Assembly (NCBI RefSeq): GCF_036959255.1 | Contig: NZ_JAWMTI010000012.1 | Coordinates: 51,482-115,481 of the forward strand | From: Olivibacter sp036959255 | GTDB taxonomy: Bacteria; Bacteroidota; Bacteroidia; Sphingobacteriales; Sphingobacteriaceae | Direction: 5' to 3' | DNA: 64,000 nucleotides | Shown: one piece after another, positions 62,255-64,000 of the stretch | How the letters are laid out: each line of letters begins with the position of its first letter | How positions within the stretch are numbered: the first letter of the stretch is position 1 | Translations under genes and position numbers: made by a program | The notes under the pieces: model-generated | Database searches by the model: none | Told to the model about the DNA's origin: nothing | The model's input: only the letters and a program-made list of their open reading frames with translations

Positions 62255-63584
62255 TTATAATGGTTATTGGATATTTATGTTTTTCCAATTTCGTACTAAA
62301 ACCATATCTCTTTTTTAACATACCTTTAATCTCTTCGTAGCTTGGAAGACGACCATTGTCAAATCTTAAAGCCACATCAATCGGAAATTTTAGTTCTGTT
62401 TTATCGATAAAAGGCGGGTCAGCAGGTATGCTATTGAGATTTGGCTTTACCTTTTCGTTTATGTAATGGAATAATTCTACTGGAGAAACACGTTTTGCCG
62501 TTAGCCCATCTGAATTCACCTGAATATAAGAAGTATCGGCCTGTGATGCTTTCAGTAACCCGCTCTCCTTTACGTAAATGCTTGTGCACAATATCTTTTC
62601 CCGTCTTTTCTCAATATCAAATTTGAATACCCGTTTCAGATCATTCAACATAAAGTCGAAAAAAGCGGTATCCTGAAATGGTTTTGGGAGTGTCAGTTCG
62701 TAACAGTATAGATTATCTTTCATCCAATTTGCCTTGGTTTTATACTTCGATCGGTTAAACGATTCCGGGCACTCACTCGGCCAGAAGTATCTGGTCGAAT
62801 CCTTGGTTTCTATCCGCATAAGGTGGTAGTAGTTCCGAATGGATTTTTCCATACCGACTACGGACCAAAGTAAATGAGAGAGCGAAACATTAAAGGAAAA
62901 GAAACGAATTATCTCACGCTTTTTTGGATTCCAAGATCTCCGATAAGAAAGCCCTCCCGGAATTCCTTCCATGTAACTTGTCAAAATAGACCTTGAAATA
63001 AAATTTGAATCGCCTTTATGGAACGTTTCATTAAAGTTGAAACCAATCGCATCATTTTTGTTTTTGGTCAGCGATGATTTGCCCCTAATAAGCAGATCTA
63101 TATTTGATTGGGTTATCCCTTCCGAACCGGTAATATTCCGTACTGTTCCTGAACTATCGATCAAAACGTTATGCGGAATGATCCGATGACTGAAAATTTG
63201 GTGTAATACGGAATCTCCCGGAAGAACCGCTACACTCTTCAGTTTTAAATCAGGGTGTTTTTCCAGAAACGATACTGTATGGTCCCTGGATTCATAAGTA
63301 ACGGAAATAACGTTTAGTTTATCTGCATTCACCTTTGCCAGCGAATCCAATATGGGCAATTCCTTTAGGCACGGTACACACCATGACGCCCAAAAATTAA
63401 TAATCAATACCTTCCCCTTGTAAAATTCTTTCAGATCTTTTGCTTCCCTTTTGCCTAAAAAGCCCTTAAGAGCGATCTGTGGAACCTTGTCCCCGATTTT
63501 CAGGCTAGGCACTGCTCTATTCTGCGCATGTAACAGATTATTCAGAGACAAGGAAAGCATGATTATCAATGTTAGTTTTTTCAT
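62238..63584 (-). CDS. TlpA-like thioredoxin-fold protein with unknown C-terminal domain
   Basis: A signal peptide (1-20) is followed by a thioredoxin/TlpA domain (about 25-165) with the redox motif WASWCVPCLKELP (CVPC). The remaining ~280 residues form a domain of unknown function, rich in aromatic residues and predicted strands, seen in Bacteroidota TlpA proteins near SusC/SusD genes. It starts one base into the SusD stop (TAATG), so it is translated with the SusD gene. It is probably periplasmic and reducing. Length is 448 residues. Confidence 0.85.
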   Translation of the reverse strand: MKKLTLIIMLSLSLNNLLHAQNRAVPSLKIGDKVPQIALKGFLGKREAKDLKEFYKGKVLIINFWASWCVPCLKELPILDSLAKVNADKLNVISVTYESRDHTVSFLEKHPDLKLKSVAVLPGDSVLHQIFSHRIIPHNVLIDSSGTVRNITGSEGITQSNIDLLIRGKSSLTKNKNDAIGFNFNETFHKGDSNFISRSILTSYMEGIPGGLSYRRSWNPKKREIIRFFSFNVSLSHLLWSVVGMEKSIRNYYHLMRIETKDSTRYFWPSECPESFNRSKYKTKANWMKDNLYCYELTLPKPFQDTAFFDFMLNDLKRVFKFDIEKRREKILCTSIYVKESGLLKASQADTSYIQVNSDGLTAKRVSPVELFHYINEKVKPNLNSIPADPPFIDKTELKFPIDVALRFDNGRLPSYEEIKGMLKKRYGFSTKLEKHKYPITIIRDMEP

Positions 63585-63892
63585 TAGTATCCGGGATTTT
63601 GAGTTAAATTTTGATTGACATTGATTTCACGCTGAGGTATGGGTAAAAGATCAGAATGTTCGGTCCAATTTGGCTTATATTTGCTCATCACATTATAAAT
63701 GCGCTCTGTACGCTTTAAGTCGATATACCTATAGCCCCATTCCATAAACATCTCTACTCTCTTTTCTTGTTCCAGCGCCTTGAAGCATTCTTGGCTGTTT
63801 AAATCAGCGGGAAGTGAAGAAAGTCCGGCCCGTACCCGTATTGTATTAATATCGTCTATTGCACCCGCGGTATTTCCTAGGTGGAATTGCAA
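63584..63892 (-). pseudogene. RagB/SusD-family protein, C-terminal fragment truncated by an IS element
   Basis: About 100 residues match the end of a SusD/RagB outer-membrane lipoprotein: LGNTAGAIDDINTIRVRAGL, then EQEKRVEMFMEWGYRYIDLKR and the usual QREINVNQNLTQNPGY tail. Upstream the frame meets a TAG codon within the IS sequence (63893-63895), so the N-terminal ~80% of the gene is separated or lost. The listed start codon is TTG and not a genuine start. The fragment overlaps the TlpA-like start. Confidence 0.8.
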
Positions 63893-64000
63893 CTAAAAAT
63901 AGGAGACTTTTTTATGCTGCCATTTTTTCTTTTTCCAATAGCATTTCTTCGATCTGTCTGGGTGTCTTATAACCCAGAGCAGAATGTGTTCTTTTGGTGT
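63888..64000 (-). mobile_element. IS3-family insertion sequence, right end (partial)
   Basis: The transposase frame on the minus strand runs to about 63912, and the IS end probably lies at 63888-63911, where TGCAACTAAAAATAGGAG may be part of the terminal inverted repeat. The element interrupts the SusD gene. The rest lies beyond the window. Confidence 0.75.
63912..63998 (-). CDS. IS3-family transposase OrfB, C-terminal end (partial)
   Basis: The last 28 residues read ...RTHSALGYKTPRQIEEMLLE..., the conserved C-terminal SALGYKTP block of IS3/IS150-type integrase-core transposases, ending KEKMAA. The remainder continues beyond 64000. It is too short to assign a subgroup. Confidence 0.85.
   Translation of the reverse strand, partial: TKRTHSALGYKTPRQIEEMLLEKEKMAA

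Larger units (their letters stand above)
33113..64000. mobile_element. Integrated mobilizable element carrying copper/heavy-metal resistance (right end outside window)
   Basis: The element is defined by a serine recombinase at tRNA-Glu, about 20 kb of metal-handling genes, and a mobilization block (MobC-like protein, relaxase, coupling protein). No type IV secretion (tra) genes are present within the window, so it may be mobilizable rather than self-transmissible, or its tra genes lie further right. The region after 60,480 could belong either to the element or to chromosome. The right boundary is not visible. Confidence 0.7.

Noticed and set aside
1..64000. CRISPR arrays, rRNA genes, prophage structural genes
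   Set aside because: None seen on either strand; no regular repeat-spacer pattern or phage structural proteins.

Overview
The window is a Bacteroidota chromosome segment, most likely from the Sphingobacteriaceae (Sphingobacterium/Pedobacter/Olivibacter-like). Reasons are the TTTG-N19-TAnnTTTG type promoters, a serine-palmitoyltransferase-like gene, SusD/TlpA-type proteins, a division cluster with an mDAP-type MurE, and the HYC_CC_PP, DUF3347 and DUF418 families. No database search was possible; names rest on motifs and gene order.

Positions 1-33,000 are core chromosome. They hold the 3' end of ligA, dapA and an alpha-oxoamine synthase, then a complete division/cell-wall cluster on the minus strand: mraZ-rsmH-ftsL-ftsI-murE-mraY-murD-ftsW-murG-murC-ftsQ-ftsA-ftsZ. 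The cluster starts behind a promoter covered by phased MraZ boxes. The ftsA-ftsZ gap carries three DnaA-box-like nonamers. After it come a BON lipoprotein, pgk, a GNAT acetyltransferase, gap, an alpha/beta hydrolase, tRNA-Arg(ACG), a short AraC protein, an SDR oxidoreductase, adk, obgE, two envelope proteins of unknown role, a PDZ aspartyl protease, a beta-barrel protein, nhaA and tRNA-Glu(TTC).

From 33,075 to the window end lies an integrated mobilizable element. A large serine recombinase reads antisense into the 3' half of tRNA-Glu, marking the left attachment site. About 20 kb of copper/heavy-metal genes follow. Unit 1 (35,484-49,202) encodes a HYC_CC_PP protein, a periplasmic HMA protein, a DUF3347 lipoprotein, a CusA pump split into two genes, CusC, two CusB-type adaptors, a c-type haem protein, a CPH-type (CopB) ATPase and a multicopper oxidase fused to a PcoB-like domain. 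Unit 2 (49,347-54,858) encodes a CPC-type CopA ATPase, an alpha/beta-hydrolase-like protein lacking its nucleophile serine, a CopZ-like chaperone, a second HYC_CC_PP-like protein, an HMA-AraC fusion regulator, a DUF305 lipoprotein and a Csp-like Cys-rich copper store. Both units start with the same composite site: two ATTATGTAA-type repeats 21 bp apart, then 22 bp, then a -7 element. This suggests one regulon run by the HMA-AraC protein.

Next come mobilization genes (MobC-like protein, relaxase, VirD4/TraG coupling protein). The coupling-protein gene is interrupted by a 120-bp duplication around an N, which looks like an assembly join. A Crp-like protein, a MauE/DoxX-DUF6520-like pair, a TlpA-like protein and a SusD fragment cut by an IS3-family element complete the window. 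The right end of the mobile element lies outside it.
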